Of a stretch of DNA of 64,000 nt, positions 62,066 through 64,000 are shown in pieces. Location: contig CAYXYB010000003.1 in the NCBI GenBank assembly GCA_964469215.1, positions 1 to 64,000 of the forward strand, given 5' to 3'. Below the pieces are notes generated by a model. It worked only from the letters and a program-made list of their open reading frames with translations. It was not told the DNA's origin and ran no database searches. A program made the translations under genes and the position numbers. The DNA is from SKPS01 sp964469215 (lineage in GTDB: Bacteria; Bacteroidota; Bacteroidia; Bacteroidales; SKPS01). Each line of letters begins with the position of its first letter. The stretch's first letter is position 1.

Positions 62066-64000
62066 ATGTTTGCAATACTAAAACTATTTACCCTATTTCT
62101 TTACTTTGGATTGATATACATTTCCCATATTTTGGGTAACGTTCCTGATACAATTATTGTCACCACTCACAATCGTACTACCGTGGTCACTGACCCTTCC
62201 AAAGGGGTTAGGTCACATCAGGAATGGGGGCTCTTTCCTTCACCTGATGTGCAGATCCGGAAGATCATCATGAAGGTCACCTTTGGCTGCCCAGACACCA
62301 TGCGCTGCGCCGACTGGGACTACTCAGACCGAATTGAACTTGTCCGTTCCGGTGGACCCATAGGCAAACGTTTGGGGTATGAGATTGGAAGGCTGATAAC
62401 CCCTTACGGTGGTTTTTATGGCCGCAACTGGTCGTACACCTGGGAGGTGGATGTGACAGACTTCAGCATGATCCTCCGCGACAGCATATTGGTCGATTTT
62501 ATCCATTCAGGGTACGAACCTGACAACGACCGTGGATGGCTGCTCACCCTCACCTTTGAAATAGTCATAGGGAAACCTGCACTGGTGCCGGTTGCGTTTA
62601 CAGAACTTTTTGACGACCATTTCCCTTATGGCGACCCTGAGAAACCGATCCACGAGATTCTGACCCCGGAATCCTTCACCGCACACCCCGATGCAGCCTT
62701 CGCCCGCCTACGTGTGATACAGACCGGCCACGGAATGGATGCTCCGGACAACTGCGCCGAGTTTTGCAGCAAGTACCGTGAGTTGTGGTACGATGGAAAA
62801 CTGATTCAGAAGCGTCAGATGTGGAAGAAATGCGGCGACAATTCTGTATACCCCCAGGCAGGAACATGGATCTTCGATCGTGGAAACTGGTGCCCCGGGG
62901 ATCTGCTGCAACCCGAACTTTTTGAACTCCCTGTGGAACCCGGGAAGCAGCACAATATTGCTTTCGTGATGGAACCATATACAGCCACACGGCAAAACAA
63001 CGGTCATCAGGTAATAAGTTCCTATGTCATTCAATACCGGAAATCTGAAGCCTTGCATGATGTGGCGCTGGAGGAGATTGTGGTTCCTTCACGGAAAAGT
63101 CTCCATTCGCGTCTCAATCCTGCTGCTGCAAACGGATTGGTAGTAGTCCGTAACATGGGGGCTGCAACGGTAAATGAGATGTTGATTGGCTATGGAACAC
63201 GCGGATTCGAGTTTCAGGAATACCATTGGAAAGGACACCTGGAGCCGTATCAGGCTGTTCAGGTCACCCTTCCCGGTCAGATACTCAGCCGTGGGGAAGA
63301 GGGTATATTTATGGCAACAGCCCTGAGCGTGAATGGTGTAAAAGACGAATACCCAGCCGATAATCAATTGCAAACCAGCTTCTCTCCCGCTCCTGTACAC
63401 GGACCGGTGCTTGTGTTTCGACTGGTCACAAACAATCAGCCTGAACATAACGGATGGAAGCTGGAAAGCCACAGTGGTGAGGTTATCAGGGAGGTGAGCC
63501 CCGGAGCACTGCAGCCAGCCACCATCTATAACGACACCTTTCGTCTGGCACCCGGTGCCTGGACACTCACACTCACCGACACTGCCGGCGACGGTCTCGA
63601 GTTCTGGTATAACGAAAAAGGGGGCATGGGAGAGGCATTGCTCCTCAATGACAGCGGAAACATTCTGAAAGCCTTTGAATCGGACTGTGGTTCAGGTTGG
63701 ATATATAATTTTAGTATCGGAGATAACCCTGTGCTGCCCAACCCTTCAGACAAGGCTGTCAGCGTTTATCCTTCACGCACTTCAACCACAACAACATTGC
63801 GCTATCTGGCAAATACAACCGGTAATGTAGTGGTGAAGCTGGTTAAAGATCCGGGCAATGAGGTGGTTGAAGAGCGCTGTTACCCTGACCTCAGGGATGG
63901 TGTATTTACATTTGATCTGACCCGGTTCCCCTATGGTCGCTTTTTTTTGGAGGTTCACAGGGATGGAACACAAATTTTCAAACGTCGCATCCGCTTCGTG
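62066..64000 (+). CDS. PNGase F-like glycosidase with T9SS sorting domain (cut by right edge)
   Basis: The frame is open from the ATG at 62066 to the last base (645 codons). A signal-like N-terminus (LFTLFLYFGLIYISHILG) is followed by the N-terminal PNGase F-like domain (VTFGCPDTMRC, DWDYSDRIELV, RLITPYGGFYG, WEVDVTDFSM). The C-terminal PNGase F domain then shows IQTGHGMDAPDNCAEFCSKY, MWKKCGDNSVYPQAGTWIF and RGNWCPGDLL (about residues 210-280). PNGase F cleaves N-glycans from asparagine in glycoproteins. The final 90 residues look like a T9SS sorting domain, so the stop is probably just beyond the window. The gene looks GC-richer than its neighbours, similar to 6.5-9 kb. The exact glycan target is unknown. 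Confidence 0.85.
   Translation, partial: MFAILKLFTLFLYFGLIYISHILGNVPDTIIVTTHNRTTVVTDPSKGVRSHQEWGLFPSPDVQIRKIIMKVTFGCPDTMRCADWDYSDRIELVRSGGPIGKRLGYEIGRLITPYGGFYGRNWSYTWEVDVTDFSMILRDSILVDFIHSGYEPDNDRGWLLTLTFEIVIGKPALVPVAFTELFDDHFPYGDPEKPIHEILTPESFTAHPDAAFARLRVIQTGHGMDAPDNCAEFCSKYRELWYDGKLIQKRQMWKKCGDNSVYPQAGTWIFDRGNWCPGDLLQPELFELPVEPGKQHNIAFVMEPYTATRQNNGHQVISSYVIQYRKSEALHDVALEEIVVPSRKSLHSRLNPAAANGLVVVRNMGAATVNEMLIGYGTRGFEFQEYHWKGHLEPYQAVQVTLPGQILSRGEEGIFMATALSVNGVKDEYPADNQLQTSFSPAPVHGPVLVFRLVTNNQPEHNGWKLESHSGEVIREVSPGALQPATIYNDTFRLAPGAWTLTLTDTAGDGLEFWYNEKGGMGEALLLNDSGNILKAFESDCGSGWIYNFSIGDNPVLPNPSDKAVSVYPSRTSTTTTLRYLANTTGNVVVKLVKDPGNEVVEERCYPDLRDGVFTFDLTRFPYGRFFLEVHRDGTQIFKRRIRFV

Overview
This window is chromosomal DNA from a member of the Bacteroidota, most likely a Bacteroidales-type lineage. 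Three kinds of evidence support this. Three proteins carry type IX secretion (T9SS) C-terminal sorting domains (7440-8966, 50070-51617, 62066-edge). At least fourteen starts are preceded by the Bacteroidota -7 promoter element TAnnTTTG, usually without a Shine-Dalgarno sequence. Several lipoproteins carry the Cys-x-Lys-(Asp/Glu)2 surface-export signal known from Bacteroidota. No rRNA, tRNA, CRISPR array, insertion sequence, integrase or phage gene was seen.

Left accessory region (1-9486). A giant SpvB/TcB-like RHS protein runs off the left edge. Just upstream on the same strand lies a LamG-like T9SS cargo protein, whose upstream region carries a (TC)15 microsatellite. This stretch looks more GC-rich than the rest. 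It ends in a heptanucleotide repeat tract.

Minus-strand core block (9487-29826). In transcription order from the right: folP, cdaA, ruvX, def, a TPR protein, a small membrane protein, mutL, two rhomboid-type proteins, an endonuclease/exonuclease/phosphatase protein, uvrB, an S9 peptidase, a beta-helix lipoprotein, a GT-C-like membrane protein, an FkbM methyltransferase, an S41 protease and a dihydroorotate dehydrogenase-like enzyme. These are mostly housekeeping, repair and envelope genes in loose operons.

Plus-strand core block (29876-41857). NMAD1 (DUF1599) protein, DoxX/MauE-like membrane protein, tpiA, prmA, a 1515-residue exported protein of unknown function, plsY, clpS, an NfeD-FloA membrane-microdomain pair, a stand-alone receiver protein and a small DUF6580-like membrane protein. 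A MATE transporter follows on the minus strand.

Amino-acid block (43385-48818, plus). An amidohydrolase lipoprotein, a Cys/Met-metabolism PLP enzyme, thrC and a thrH-type phosphatase/phosphotransferase. The last three form a coherent homoserine-phosphohomoserine-threonine/sulfur branch. Two different short-period repeat families occupy the thrC-thrH gap.

Envelope operon and right end (48841-64000). A CapA protein lies on the minus strand. It is followed by a tightly overlapping five-gene minus operon: DUF2147 protein, lipoprotein, beta-barrel protein, a degenerate KdsA-like protein and a T9SS-exported protein. Then come an EamA transporter with ribD, two tandem FISUMP lipoproteins with a strong terminator, a YceI lipoprotein, a lipoate-protein ligase, and a PNGase F-like T9SS enzyme cut by the right edge.

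The most novel-looking items are the five-gene envelope operon with the degenerate KdsA homologue, the RHS/T9SS locus behind a dinucleotide microsatellite, the recurring 7- and 8-base-period intergenic repeats, and promoters so close to start codons that several mRNAs should be leaderless.
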